The notes: generated by a model not told the origin, from the letters alone. A DNA stretch of 63,112 bases from Bacteroidaceae bacterium (GCA_017650105.1 JAGCFO010000017.1:1-63112); one strand, 5' to 3'. Counted from the first letter of the stretch, positions 52,511 through 61,242 are shown. Numbers and translations: made by a program.

Positions 52511-53611
52511 TTATAAAGTCATTTGTTCTATTTCTTCGCGATGTTCAAAGAGAGTACATCCCCCCGTATGCTCCCATCCGAGGGCACGGGCGGCACGTAT
52601 CTTGCGGAAGAGGGGCGACTGCAGAGCCCCGCGCACACCCAGCTCCGTCACGTTGCTGTCGCTGAAGGGTGAGAAGGGACAGGGCTCGGCAGCACCGTCG
52701 GGGCCTATGTGGAAAAATCCGCGTCCCGAGGCCAGGCACCCGCCCAAAGCCTTCTCGTCGCCCGGGAAGGAGAGGAAGATGACATCGTCGTAGTCTGCGC
52801 GACGCTCCTCCAGCACCTTCTCCATGCGTGCCACATGCTCGTCGGTGAAGGCCAGATGCTCCGTGTCGGGCTCCGTGGGCACATATTCGATGAAGAACAC
52901 TATCTTGCAGCCGTAGTTGCGCAGTTGCGCTATGAACTCGCGCGCTGTCACCTGCTCCATGTTCTCCGTGGTGACGGTGATGCTCGTGCCGAAGAAGAGA
53001 TCCTCCCCCTTGAGCATCTCCATCGATTGCATAGCCCTGCGGAACACGCCCTGCCCGCGCCTCTCGTCGGTGCCTATCGCCGTGCCCTCGATGCTGATGA
53101 CGGGCACCATGTTCAGATGCTTGCGCAGGAATTCGAGGTACGAGGGCCCGATGAGCGTGCCGTTGGTGAAGATGGGGAAAATCATATCCTTCACCTCTGT
53201 CACCTGCTCCAGTATGTCCCTGCGCATCATCGGCTCCCCGCCGGCCAGCAGCGCGAAGTTGATGCCCAGCGCGGCAGCCTCGGTGAAGATGTCGCGCCAT
53301 TGGTGGGGAGTGAGCGACGTCTTTTCGTCGGCCTCCCCGTCGCGCGCGATGCCGTTCGAGCGCGCATAGCAGCCCTTGCAGTGCAGGTTGCAGATGGTTG
53401 AGATGCTGCTGATGAGGAAGGGGGGCACCTCCAGCCCCTCCGTCTCCCTCGCCTGCCGGCGCCTCTTCTCCGACTTGTCAAACAGCCGCTGCATCCTGTA
53501 GGCGAATTTCGCCTCACGCGGGTTAGAGAGCACGTTCCTGTAGGCCTTGGCCATGATGTTGCGGATGCTCCCGCTCATATATGCCGCTAAGTCCAGTGTA
53601 GATGTTTCCAT
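52511..53611 (-). CDS. Radical SAM protein
   Basis: The 366-aa protein has the iron-sulfur motif CxxxCxxC (Cys74, Cys78 and Cys81, within ICNLHCKGCYARSNG), the AGGEPMMRRDILEQ segment that binds SAM, and a C-terminal SPASM-like cysteine set (GCLASGRGFFHIGPDG, AEPCPFSPF, and GGCTLF near the end). Such proteins oxidise or modify peptides or small molecules. No precursor peptide is evident nearby, so the substrate is unknown. It is 138 bp after the PNPOx-like gene and 15 bp before flavodoxin. Confidence 0.88.
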   Translation of the reverse strand: METSTLDLAAYMSGSIRNIMAKAYRNVLSNPREAKFAYRMQRLFDKSEKRRRQARETEGLEVPPFLISSISTICNLHCKGCYARSNGIARDGEADEKTSLTPHQWRDIFTEAAALGINFALLAGGEPMMRRDILEQVTEVKDMIFPIFTNGTLIGPSYLEFLRKHLNMVPVISIEGTAIGTDERRGQGVFRRAMQSMEMLKGEDLFFGTSITVTTENMEQVTAREFIAQLRNYGCKIVFFIEYVPTEPDTEHLAFTDEHVARMEKVLEERRADYDDVIFLSFPGDEKALGGCLASGRGFFHIGPDGAAEPCPFSPFSDSNVTELGVRGALQSPLFRKIRAARALGWEHTGGCTLFEHREEIEQMTL

Positions 53612-53675
53612 TCATTACCCTTCGTTGATATGTTTTTTTTCATGCCCCGTCAGCGGGGGTGGCAGCGTTGAGTGT

Positions 53676-53705
53676 CGCGCGAGGCAGAGCTGTCTGCCTC
53701 GCGCG
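53676..53705. repeat. Perfect 13-bp hairpin inside the redox cluster
   Basis: CGCGCGAGGCAGA and TCTGCCTCGCGCG pair around GCTG, between the PNPOx-like stop and the radical SAM start. No T run follows on the minus strand, so it may be an attenuator, RNA processing site or protein site rather than a simple terminator. Confidence 0.7.
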
Positions 53706-53748
53706 TAGCTTTCGACGGCTGCACTCTTCAAGTAGTTGTATGGCTTCT

Positions 53749-54147
53749 TTAGAACGTCACCGTCTCTTCCAGCTCCATCATCTTGAAAAAGTCGGCCTTG
53801 GCGTCTTTCAGATAGTACATCACGCCTCTCTCACCGTTCTCACCGACGGCTGGCTTCAGCACGGGCATCTTGTCAACCAATGCCTTGCCCACCTCGGGAC
53901 GGTTGTCCTCCACCAGCTTGCACTCTATGCGGAGCGTCATCCCCTTGAAGGCACAAATCTCGGCCTTCTGGTTCTGGGCTATCTGACGTGTGGCATTGGT
54001 CTGGCCGAAGGCCATGATGTAGATCTTGTCCTCGTAGTAGAGCATGGCGCCGTAGGGGCGCACGCGGGGCTGGTCGCCTTCCACCGTTGCCAGATAAAAC
54101 GTTCCTGCTTTCTCCAGGAAATCGAATACTTTCTTTGCTGCTTCCAT
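53749..54147 (-). CDS. Pyridoxamine-5'-phosphate-oxidase-like flavoprotein
   Basis: The 132-aa protein has the split-barrel pattern of the PNPOx-like family: FLEKAGTFYLATVEGDQPRVRPYGAMLYYEDKIYIMAFG (about 9-47), then NQKAEICAFKGMTLRIECKLVED. Members bind FMN, F420 or heme and reduce small molecules. It is 13 bp after the ferritin-like gene. Confidence 0.85.
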   Translation of the reverse strand: MEAAKKVFDFLEKAGTFYLATVEGDQPRVRPYGAMLYYEDKIYIMAFGQTNATRQIAQNQKAEICAFKGMTLRIECKLVEDNRPEVGKALVDKMPVLKPAVGENGERGVMYYLKDAKADFFKMMELEETVTF

Positions 54148-54160
54148 ATCCGTTGTTGTA

Positions 54161-54616
54161 TTAGAGTTGTCTGATCAGCCAGTTCTGTGCACCTATGCAC
54201 TCAATCATATCCACAGCACCCTGGCTCCAGTAGAGGTCCTCCTCCTCGTCGGCGAGGTAGCCCTTCATGATGTCATAGGTGGTGGGGTCGTTAATCAGCG
54301 TCTCGCAGCACTTGTAGAGCAGCTCCACGCCAGCCTTCTGAATGTCGAGGTCGGCCTTCACGTATGCCACGGGGTCGCAGCACAGCGCGCGGTCCTTGGC
54401 ACCCTCAAACTTCACGTCACCGCCTAGGTCGATGATACGGTCGTAGAATTTCTCCACCCATCCCATCTCTTCGTTGAAATGGTCGATATACTTCTGTCCG
54501 AGCTTCGTGAATCCCTGCGACTTGAAAATTTGTCCTTGCAACTTGTGCACCAGAGCACCCTCCGTCAGTCCTGTGGCAAAGAACTGAAGAGCTTCGATAG
54601 ATTTCTTTGAGTCCAT
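54161..54616 (-). CDS. Ferritin-like protein
   Basis: The 151-aa protein is all-helical with di-iron-type carboxylates: HFNEEMGWVEKFYDRI (about 47-62) and YLADEEEDLYWSQGAVDMIECIG (about 120-142). It resembles bacterioferritin/Dps-like iron-binding proteins and may store iron or remove peroxide. I start at MDSKKSIE; 24 codons upstream include the promoter. First of the minus-strand redox group. Confidence 0.78.
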   Translation of the reverse strand: MDSKKSIEALQFFATGLTEGALVHKLQGQIFKSQGFTKLGQKYIDHFNEEMGWVEKFYDRIIDLGGDVKFEGAKDRALCCDPVAYVKADLDIQKAGVELLYKCCETLINDPTTYDIMKGYLADEEEDLYWSQGAVDMIECIGAQNWLIRQL

Positions 54617-54657
54617 AATTATTTTCTTGATTAAATGTTGGTTTATAAATATCGATA

Positions 54658-54665
54658 CAAAGATA
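54658..54665 (-). promoter_or_regulatory. -7 box of the redox cluster
   Basis: TATCTTTG on the minus strand lies 42 bp before the ferritin-like start, in the divergent gap from the AraC gene. Confidence 0.55.
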
Positions 54666-54741
54666 CGGCCTTCTGCCCTCCTGCGCAAGGATGAAGCGAC
54701 ACTAAAATTGTCTGAAACGATACAACTCTACATTTTTTTAT

Positions 54742-54749
54742 TATCTTTG
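54742..54749 (+). promoter_or_regulatory. -7 box of the AraC-type regulator gene
   Basis: TATCTTTG on the plus strand lies 91 bp before ATG 54840. Together with the box at 54658 it defines a roughly 75-bp divergent control region. Confidence 0.45.
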
Positions 54750-54839
54750 CCGGCGCAAGCCTCCGGAGAGGAGCCCGCACTGCATCGCCCCTCTCTCTCC
54801 CGAGACTGCCCCACAACAGAAACAGACACACATACCGAT

Positions 54840-55715
54840 ATGTACAGTTTACGAGAAGCCTGGTTCAAGATGCACGGCGTGGAGCCCATACCCCAGTGGG
54901 ACGGCAAGATGTATTGCAACAAGACGGATGCCACCGTCACCTTCCGCGCCAACGAGACCCACGGCTACATGGCAGCCTACACCTTCACGCTGGTCACCGA
55001 CGGCTGGCTCACCATCGTCTACAACGGCCAGGAGCTCACTCTCCACCCCGACGACCTCTACATCTACTCCCCCGGGCTGCCCATCACCATCGTCACCGCC
55101 TCCGACGACTACCGCGGCATCTGCCTGCTGGCCGACGAACGTGTCACCCTCGACACCCCCTCCGCCTACGACCTCGTCCACATCGCCTACATCCCCATCG
55201 TCCAGCTCCACATGCCCAAGCTCACCCTCGCCCATGCCGACGCCCTCAGGCTGGAAGAGAAGATGAGCGAGATCACCGGCTACCTCCACTCGCACCACAT
55301 GTACAAGGACGAGGTCCTGCGCATGCTCTATGCCATTTTCCTCCTCGACCTCCACGACGCACAGTCCAGAGCCATCCCCCACCGCACCGTGCCCCAGCGC
55401 GTCGAGGACCACTTCGTCAGCTTCATCCGCCTGCTGCCACAGCACTTTGCCGAGCATCACGACATCGCCTTCTATGCCGATGCCCTCCACATCTCCACCG
55501 TCTATCTCTCACGCATCGTCCGTCAGGTGGCAGGGCGCACCGTTGTCGACTACATCAACCAGATGCTGCTCATGGAAGCCACGTTCCTGCTGCGCACCAC
55601 GCGTCTCAGCGTCGCCCAGATAGCAGACCGCCTCCACTTCGCGGACACCCCCTCGTTCATCAAGTTCTTCTCCCGCCTCAAGGGTACCACCCCCAAGAAA
55701 TTCCGCGACGCCTAA
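54840..55715 (+). CDS. AraC family transcriptional regulator
   Basis: The 291-aa protein has an N-terminal cupin-like sensing part (about 20-110, YTFTLVTDGWLTIVYNGQELTLHPDDLYIYSPGLPITI). The C-terminal double helix-turn-helix (about 200-291) is seen in DALHISTVYLSRIVRQVAGRTVVDYI and LSVAQIADRLHFADTPSFIKFFSRLKGTTPKKFRDA. It should control the divergent redox group; the signal is unknown. I start at MYSLREAW because the upstream codons lie across its promoter. Confidence 0.88.
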   Translation: MYSLREAWFKMHGVEPIPQWDGKMYCNKTDATVTFRANETHGYMAAYTFTLVTDGWLTIVYNGQELTLHPDDLYIYSPGLPITIVTASDDYRGICLLADERVTLDTPSAYDLVHIAYIPIVQLHMPKLTLAHADALRLEEKMSEITGYLHSHHMYKDEVLRMLYAIFLLDLHDAQSRAIPHRTVPQRVEDHFVSFIRLLPQHFAEHHDIAFYADALHISTVYLSRIVRQVAGRTVVDYINQMLLMEATFLLRTTRLSVAQIADRLHFADTPSFIKFFSRLKGTTPKKFRDA

Positions 55716-56385
55716 CGCCCACTACCTTCCTTCCCCATTCCTCTCTCACATTCCCTCTCCCCCCCCTCTCCCTGTCATCGCGAAGCACGCCGTGGAGGTT
55801 ATTGCCCTCGGCATAAAAAAAGCACAGGCCACAGAAGAGCCCGCGCTTTAGAGATAATCAGGGAATCAGAGGTAAGAGGTAAGATGTAAGATGTAAGAGG
55901 TATGAGGTATGAGATTTCGACAACACTGTTTCGTTTGCGTGGCATTCGGCGTGACGCATGCTCGTTTTCAGCCGTCGCCGAGGCGAAGGATGTCTCCTGC
56001 CTGCAGGGTAGCGCCATGCTCGCATGAGCGATGCCGTGCGGGCGGGGGGAAAGAACGAAGTTCAAAACGGACAGGAGTCATGTCGCAGAGAGAAATTTTG
56101 TAAGATTTTTGAACGAGATTTTTGTAAGATTTCCGGCCTCGAAGAGGACGCCGTAAAATCAAAGATTTGAGCTATGCTCATCCTCAGACGCGACTCGGGA
56201 TAATTCAAGCAAGCTTGATTCTCCGCTCACTGCTTCTTCGGTTCCGGCTCTCGAAAAGAGACGCCAAAAATTCCGTGATTTCTGTGAGTTCTGTGTGACA
56301 TAAAGATCCGTAAAATCCGAGTCATCCGTGTTCAAAATCTCTTCCATCTTCCTTCTTACATCATCCATCTTCCATTTGAATATCT
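55716..56385. repeat. Repeat-rich intergenic region before the Fic gene
   Basis: No convincing gene is visible. A TAAGAGGTAAGATGTAAG cluster lies at about 55870-55910. A word CGGCCTCGAAGAGGACGCCG (about 56133-56152) is related to CGGCTCTCGAAAAGAGACGCC near 56243 and to the same motif at 1319-1355. A CATCCGTGTTCAAAATC module follows at 56304-56339. Confidence 0.65.
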
Positions 56386-57432
56386 TCAAAAATCTGATAA
56401 TCCATACGTCCTGTTCTTGTTCGCACCATAGGCTACTATCTTACCTTCTTTCAGCAATCGGTAGAGGTAGGCTTTGGTCTGGGTGGACTTAAGTCCGAGC
56501 AGCGCCGACAGTTCTGCCGTCTTGCACGGGCCTTTCTCCTTGAGATATGCCAGAATTATCGTCGGTTTATCGTCGGTCGCCATTGTTTTATCGTCGGTCG
56601 CCTGCCATCCATCAGGGGCGTTGATAAGCATGGAACGGTTTTTCAAGTCGTTATGCTCACCCATCAATAGATTACGGAAGAACTGTTCAATGTAGGTGAA
56701 GTCGAAATCAATGCCAAGGCGGGCGTTCTTGTAGTTAGCACGTACGAGAGCATTGCGGAAGTACCACGAATGATCTTTGAACATATCGTTGGCCACGGTA
56801 TAGCCCATAGAGCGCAGGTATTGGATGGTAAAAACTGCCGTAGTCCTGGTGTTGCCTTCGCAGAAAGGGTGTATCTGCCACAGTCCGGAAACAAAGCGAC
56901 AGATATGTCTGACCTTCTCTTCTTCGCTCAACCCCCTGTAACTGAAATCGCGCTCTTGCTTGATGTCATAGTCAATGGCCCGACTAAGGTCTTCCCAGTT
57001 CAGGTAACGGACGGATTCGCCCTTGAGCACCCATTCCTTCTTAGAGATATCAAATTGTCGCAACACTCCGGCGTGCTTGAACACACCTTCAAAGATACGA
57101 CGATGAGTGGCAATGAACCCGTTGGTGTTGAAGGCGAACGTCTTGGTGGCGAGTATCTTCTTTATGTTGGCAGAGGCTTTGTCGCACTCGGCCGCCTCGT
57201 CATCCTCCGGCGTGCGCTTGGATTTGTTCTGATAATAAGTGTCAAGCAACTTGCGAACTTCATCAATGGAGATGTCGCCTTCGATGTTGCGCTGTGCAAT
57301 GTCGAGCAGATACTGCGACGGCTTCAGCCCATCCACCTGCTGCAGCCCAATGGCGGTCTGCCATTCGGCCGCACTCTGCCGTGCCGATGGCTCCACTTGT
57401 CGGATATATTCGTCGAACTCTTCCTGTTTCAT
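56386..57432 (-). CDS. Fic family protein with N-terminal inhibitor-like part and winged helix
   Basis: The 348-aa protein has the Fic motif HPFCEGNTRT (188-197), which catalyses AMP or other nucleotide transfer onto target proteins. An N-terminal helical part (about 20-70), with VDG at 33-35, resembles the VbhA-like inhibitory antitoxin segment, but the usual inhibitory Glu is Asp here. A C-terminal winged-helix (about 293-348, TAELSALLGLKSTQTKAYLYRLLKEGKI) suggests DNA binding or autoregulation. Start at MKQEEFDE; 33 earlier codons are unlikely. Confidence 0.85.
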   Translation of the reverse strand: MKQEEFDEYIRQVEPSARQSAAEWQTAIGLQQVDGLKPSQYLLDIAQRNIEGDISIDEVRKLLDTYYQNKSKRTPEDDEAAECDKASANIKKILATKTFAFNTNGFIATHRRIFEGVFKHAGVLRQFDISKKEWVLKGESVRYLNWEDLSRAIDYDIKQERDFSYRGLSEEEKVRHICRFVSGLWQIHPFCEGNTRTTAVFTIQYLRSMGYTVANDMFKDHSWYFRNALVRANYKNARLGIDFDFTYIEQFFRNLLMGEHNDLKNRSMLINAPDGWQATDDKTMATDDKPTIILAYLKEKGPCKTAELSALLGLKSTQTKAYLYRLLKEGKIVAYGANKNRTYGLSDF

Positions 57433-57443
57433 CGTTCCAGAAG

Positions 57444-57451
57444 CAAAGATA
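57444..57451 (-). promoter_or_regulatory. -7 box of the Fic gene
   Basis: TATCTTTG on the minus strand ends 11 bp before the chosen Met, so any leader would be only a few nucleotides, nearly leaderless. Confidence 0.45.
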
Positions 57452-57490
57452 AGTGTTTTTAGGAAAATCTCAAAATGTTTGGTTGAAATT

Positions 57491-57519
57491 CTTTCTACCT
57501 TTTCTCGCCAAGGCATAAC
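57491..57519 (+). repeat. Dispersed CTACCTTTTCTCGCCAAGG repeat, copy 1
   Basis: CTACCTTTTCTCGCCAAGG followed by a C/T variation and ATAAC recurs at 60310-60334 (plus) and, inverted with minor changes, at 60996-61025. All copies are close to gene starts. Confidence 0.65.
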
Positions 57520-57738
57520 GAAAATGTTCATTTTCTGACGTTTTACCCTCCTTTGCCCCCCCTTCGTTGTACTGAAAACACAGCAGCGGCTGTGAGGTGG
57601 GTGCTCACAGCCGCTTGCTCATGTACTCGTCGATGGGCACTGCAGTTGTTTCTGCCTTAACATCCTATCGTCAACTAAGGATATCCGAAAAACCATTCAA
57701 AGATGGCCTTCTCAGATGTAAATACTGATTGAATACAA

Positions 57739-58893
57739 TTATCTCTTTACCATACCTAATACATTGCACAGCGCCCAAATAGGATGACAGATTTTTTCCT
57801 CAGGGAAAAAAGGAATGAGATATATAATACGTGCCACTCGATAGATATAAGGATGCAACGTACTCTTGTTTTGTTTTTTAGCACGAAAGGCTTTCGCCTC
57901 TGCCCCATATTTTCCCATGTTTCCCACAGAAAAAATATCGTTCATGACAAATCGGATATCCCGTTCCTTGGCTTTATGTGCAAAAAGAGGAAAACTTTCC
58001 GTTTCTTGCTTCAGACATAAGCCCAGGAATCTCTTGGCAATAGCATAGAAAGTGCGCCATGCTCGTAGGGCATGTACTTTGCGCACATATTGGTACACCC
58101 TATCCCAATCAATCTTATCTTCACTTTTTTTCATCAGCAGCGCCCAATCGCAAAGCTGCCTCAACCCAACACCCTCATGGTAGAAATGTTCAAAAAAATG
58201 TATGAACAGATAAAAGGCATTGAAGGTATCGTTTGGAATAGCTATGGTCCTACCATCGCATTCAAAACGAGAAGGGTTCTCCTCTTGCAATTCCTTTATA
58301 GCTATTCGCTGGAAAGCACTGTTCAACCAAGGGCAACAGAAATGATGCGCTAACTTATGACACTCCACTGATGTTTCCTTAGCATTGTAGCAAAAATGTA
58401 TTCTATTTTCATAGCTGATTTGATAACCCTCTTCTACAATACATTTCTTTATCTCCTCACTCCTGTCCAGTCCTATGTACACATCTATATCTCCACATTG
58501 CCGATGCAAGGGATTGGGGTAGAACGAAGCGCAGCCTTGGCCTTTAAGTAAGAGAAAGGGGAAACCGAACCTATCAAATAGCTCAGCCTGACGGACCACC
58601 TCAACGTTAACACGCCTATTCTGTTCTTCGATGTTCAACACTAAAGGCACCCAATTACCCAATATGCGAGAGTTCGATGTAAGAGTTGCGGGTAGACTGC
58701 TTATCCCATCAGCCACGATGCCCACTACCGTTTGCTTCTTTGCTATATGCAAAACGGTATCCCAGTCAAGGTTTCTACCTTCGTATTTTTCTTTATCGGG
58801 CTCAATGCCCCATAAGCCAGCACGCAATAGGGCAAAGAAAAAACGAATTGTTTCCTGATTTTGTTGGCCCATAGACGGAAAACTCCTATTCAC
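57739..58893 (-). CDS. Nucleotidyltransferase-fold protein (NTP_transf_5-like)
   Basis: The 384-aa protein has the FPFLLLKGQGCASFYPNPLHRQCGDIDVYIG segment (about 111-141), with GDIDVY (134-139) matching the nucleotidyltransferase Asp pair. I place it in the uncharacterised PF14907-like group. It is A/T-richer than its neighbours, which may reflect transfer. It sits just after a DegT aminotransferase on the same strand. The start could be Met8. Confidence 0.72.
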   Translation of the reverse strand: MNRSFPSMGQQNQETIRFFFALLRAGLWGIEPDKEKYEGRNLDWDTVLHIAKKQTVVGIVADGISSLPATLTSNSRILGNWVPLVLNIEEQNRRVNVEVVRQAELFDRFGFPFLLLKGQGCASFYPNPLHRQCGDIDVYIGLDRSEEIKKCIVEEGYQISYENRIHFCYNAKETSVECHKLAHHFCCPWLNSAFQRIAIKELQEENPSRFECDGRTIAIPNDTFNAFYLFIHFFEHFYHEGVGLRQLCDWALLMKKSEDKIDWDRVYQYVRKVHALRAWRTFYAIAKRFLGLCLKQETESFPLFAHKAKERDIRFVMNDIFSVGNMGKYGAEAKAFRAKKQNKSTLHPYIYRVARIIYLIPFFPEEKICHPIWALCNVLGMVKR

Positions 58894-58928
58894 TTGGAGA
58901 AGGTCACCTAGAACAGATTCTCATATTT

Positions 58929-60227
58929 TTATCTGAGGATTGCATTTTTTATACACTCCACTATATACCTCACGTCGTCGTCCGTCACGTACGGCCCGGC
59001 AGGCAGGCAGAAGCCCACCTTGAACAGCTCCTCCTCGATGTTGTTCGTATATACCGCCGCGTTGGCATACACTGGCTGCTTGTGCATCGGCTTCCACAGC
59101 GGGCGGCACTCCACCTTCCGCTCCAGCATGTACACGCGCAGGGCCTCCACGTTGTCGTTCGGCTGGCAGTCCGTCGTGGCACTCTCCACGGCATGTATCA
59201 CGCCAGCGGCGCCTCCCACGGCCGTCTTCACCACCTCCTTGTATGCGTTCTCCTGCCCGGCGATGCGCACCTGCGGGTCTATGGTGGCAGCGCATAGCCA
59301 GAAGTTCGCATCATAGCGCCCGCCGGCAGGCTGCTTATGAATGTGCACGCCCGGCACATCCTTCAGCAAGTCCTCATACATCGCCTGCACATGCTTGTGA
59401 TGGGCGATGTGAGCATCCAGCACCGTCATCTGCCCGCGTCCAATGCCCGCGCACACGTTGCTCATCCTATAGTTGAATCCGATGGCCGAGTGCTGATAGT
59501 AGGGATAGGCATCGCGCGCCTGAGTGGCATACCACATTATCTCGTTGGCCGCCTCCTTGCTGCGGCATATCAGTGCGCCGCCGCCTGAGGTGGTGATCAT
59601 CTTGTTGCCGTTGAACGAGAGCACGCCGTACTCGCCGAAGGTGCCCAGCACCTGCCCGTCGAAGCGCGAGCCCATGCCCTCGGCAGCATCCTCAATCACG
59701 GGGATGCCATACTTCTTGCCAATGGCCATTATCTCGTCGATGCGGTAGGGCATGCCATACAGCGCCACGGGCACGATGGCCTTGGGGTACACGCCCGTCT
59801 TCGCCTTGCGGTCGACGATGGCCTCCTCCAGCAGCTGAGGGTCCATGTTCCACGTCTCTCCCTCCGAGCCCACAAACACCGGCTTGGCGCCCAGGTACGT
59901 GATGGGATGCGACGAGGCGCAGAACGTGAAGCTCTGCACCACCACCTCGTCACCGGCCTTCACGCCACAGGCAATCAGTGCCAGATGCACCGCTGCCGTG
60001 CCCGACGCCAGACAGACGACCGTCCTGTCAAGTGGCTCACATCCCACATCTTCCTTCAGACATCTCACATCGTTAACGAACTTCTCCAAGTCATCTTCAA
60101 AGGCGTTGACGTTCGGTCCCATCGGCACCACCCAGTTGGTGTCGAAAGCCTCCTTCACATACTTCTGTTCCATACCGTCCTCGCTCATGTGAGCCAGGCA
60201 CAGGTAAATCATCTTACGTTCTGACAT
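58929..60227 (-). CDS. DegT/DnrJ/EryC1/StrS aminotransferase
   Basis: The 432-aa PLP-dependent enzyme transfers an amino group to a keto-sugar nucleotide during surface polysaccharide or glycan synthesis. PLP lysine Lys209 is in LSFNGNKMITTSGGGAL, with EDAAEGMGSRF (about 179-189) and the substrate loop ASGTAAVHLALIACG. The start MSERKMIYLCLAHMSEDGMEQKYVKEAF follows a TATCTTTG box; the longer frame extends 33 codons into it. It may belong to a glycan locus not fully in the window. Confidence 0.9.
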   Translation of the reverse strand: MSERKMIYLCLAHMSEDGMEQKYVKEAFDTNWVVPMGPNVNAFEDDLEKFVNDVRCLKEDVGCEPLDRTVVCLASGTAAVHLALIACGVKAGDEVVVQSFTFCASSHPITYLGAKPVFVGSEGETWNMDPQLLEEAIVDRKAKTGVYPKAIVPVALYGMPYRIDEIMAIGKKYGIPVIEDAAEGMGSRFDGQVLGTFGEYGVLSFNGNKMITTSGGGALICRSKEAANEIMWYATQARDAYPYYQHSAIGFNYRMSNVCAGIGRGQMTVLDAHIAHHKHVQAMYEDLLKDVPGVHIHKQPAGGRYDANFWLCAATIDPQVRIAGQENAYKEVVKTAVGGAAGVIHAVESATTDCQPNDNVEALRVYMLERKVECRPLWKPMHKQPVYANAAVYTNNIEEELFKVGFCLPAGPYVTDDDVRYIVECIKNAILR

Positions 60228-60249
60228 AAAAGGTATCATTATATTTTTG

Positions 60250-60257
60250 CAAAGATA
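60250..60257 (-). promoter_or_regulatory. -7 box of the DegT gene
   Basis: TATCTTTG on the minus strand lies 23 bp before the chosen start. Confidence 0.5.
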
Positions 60258-60309
60258 GAGGTTTTCGGGCAGATTTCCAACAAAAGAAGTTTTTTTGTTG
60301 GTTTTCATT

Positions 60310-60334
60310 CTACCTTTTCTCGCCAAGGTATAAC
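60310..60334 (+). repeat. CTACCTTTTCTCGCCAAGG repeat, copy 2
   Basis: This copy matches 57491-57519 with one substitution in the last part, in the same orientation. Confidence 0.65.
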
Positions 60335-60421
60335 TGATACAAGTGTCGTCTGTCAGGAAGTAAGCCCCTCAAATTGAAAGAATTGCAACGGCGTAATTCT
60401 TGTTAAACAATAATTTGTTAA

Positions 60422-60451
60422 AGTTAAACTCTAACGCCGTAGAGTTTAACT
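60422..60451. repeat. 12-bp perfect inverted repeat
   Basis: AGTTAAACTCTA and TAGAGTTTAACT pair around ACGCCG. It is in an A/T-rich gap and is not followed by a clear T run. Confidence 0.65.
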
Positions 60452-60640
60452 CTAAGTTTTTATTATCAAACAAGAGCGAGCTACGAAGATCGAATGCCTA
60501 CCCTTTGAATTTGTCAACGTAATCGTTCTTGTACACGATAAATACACTTCCACAATTACTCAGTTCCTCAACATTTATCTGATTACCTGATAATTCGATT
60601 TTCTTTATAAGTCTATTATTATCAAAAAAGTTGAGTTTTG

Positions 60641-60689
60641 TGTCAGATTTGTGACAGTTTTGTGTCAAATCTGTGTCAGATTTGTGACA
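60641..60689. repeat. Two TGTCAGATTTGTGACA sites 33 bp apart
   Basis: Identical words TGTCAGATTTGTGACA (60641-60656 and 60674-60689) have inverted ends TGTCA/TGACA. Between them, CAAATCTG and CAGATTTG form an extra palindrome. The arrangement resembles operator sites. Confidence 0.5.
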
Positions 60690-60995
60690 CTTCTATTATC
60701 GTATTTTATTAATACACAATATTATAAATTATTTTTAGGCAACAATAATGACGTTTTTTAAAGCGTGAACCTTTTTCGCGCGCGTAAGTAAAAGCAGCTT
60801 GGAGCTGCAAAATAAAAAAAACACCCATATCCAAAAGAGTCTGATGTTGTAATTAACTGGTGCAGGACTGACTGCCTGAGCAACTTACAGAAATGGCTAT
60901 AACCTGTTTCAAACTTTATAATCAGGCTTTTTATCTTTACAACCTTTTTGAAAACCTTTTCGTTAAGCCAAAAGGGCAGAACGATGTTTGCATCA

Positions 60996-61025
60996 GTTAT
61001 GCCTTAGCGAGAAAAGGCAGAAAGG
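60996..61025 (-). repeat. CTACCTTTTCTCGCCAAGG repeat, copy 3 (inverted)
   Basis: Read on the minus strand, it matches the other two copies with a few changes (TGCCTTTTCTCGCTAAGG). Confidence 0.6.
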
Positions 61026-61234
61026 ATTTCAACGTTTTTTCATCCGTGTGCATCCGAGTCATCCGAGTTCAAAATCTCTTACTTCTTACATCTTACTTCT
61101 TACATCTGCCATCTGATCATCTCCAAAAGTCTGGCATACCTCCGAAGGCATCCGAAAAATCTTGGTCTGCAGTAAAAAATGTGAAAATATTGCAAAAAAT
61201 CAGGGTTTATTAATTTTGTTTTATAGAAAATGCT

Positions 61235-61242
61235 TAACTTTG
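61235..61242 (+). promoter_or_regulatory. -7 box of the DUF4143-type ATPase gene
   Basis: TAACTTTG lies 47 bp before ATG 61290; TTTG occurs 16 bp upstream, which is shorter than usual. Confidence 0.45.

Larger units (their letters stand above)
60258..61234. other. Intergenic region with several inverted and direct repeats
   Basis: No gene is visible in nearly 1 kb. It holds copy 2 and copy 3 of the CTACCTTTTCTCGCC repeat, a 12-bp hairpin (60422-60451), a pair of TGTCAGATTTGTGACA sites (60641-60689), a GCAGCT/AGCTGC hairpin (60794-60808), and a CATCCGTG-CATCCGAG module (61041-61076). Confidence 0.6.

Noticed and set aside
52511..53611. RiPP biosynthesis by the radical SAM protein
   Set aside because: No short precursor-like ORF, transporter or peptidase lies beside it.
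60794..60808. Intrinsic terminator at GCAGCTTGGAGCTGC
   Set aside because: The stem is short, there is no nearby gene end on either strand, and the flanking runs are mainly A.
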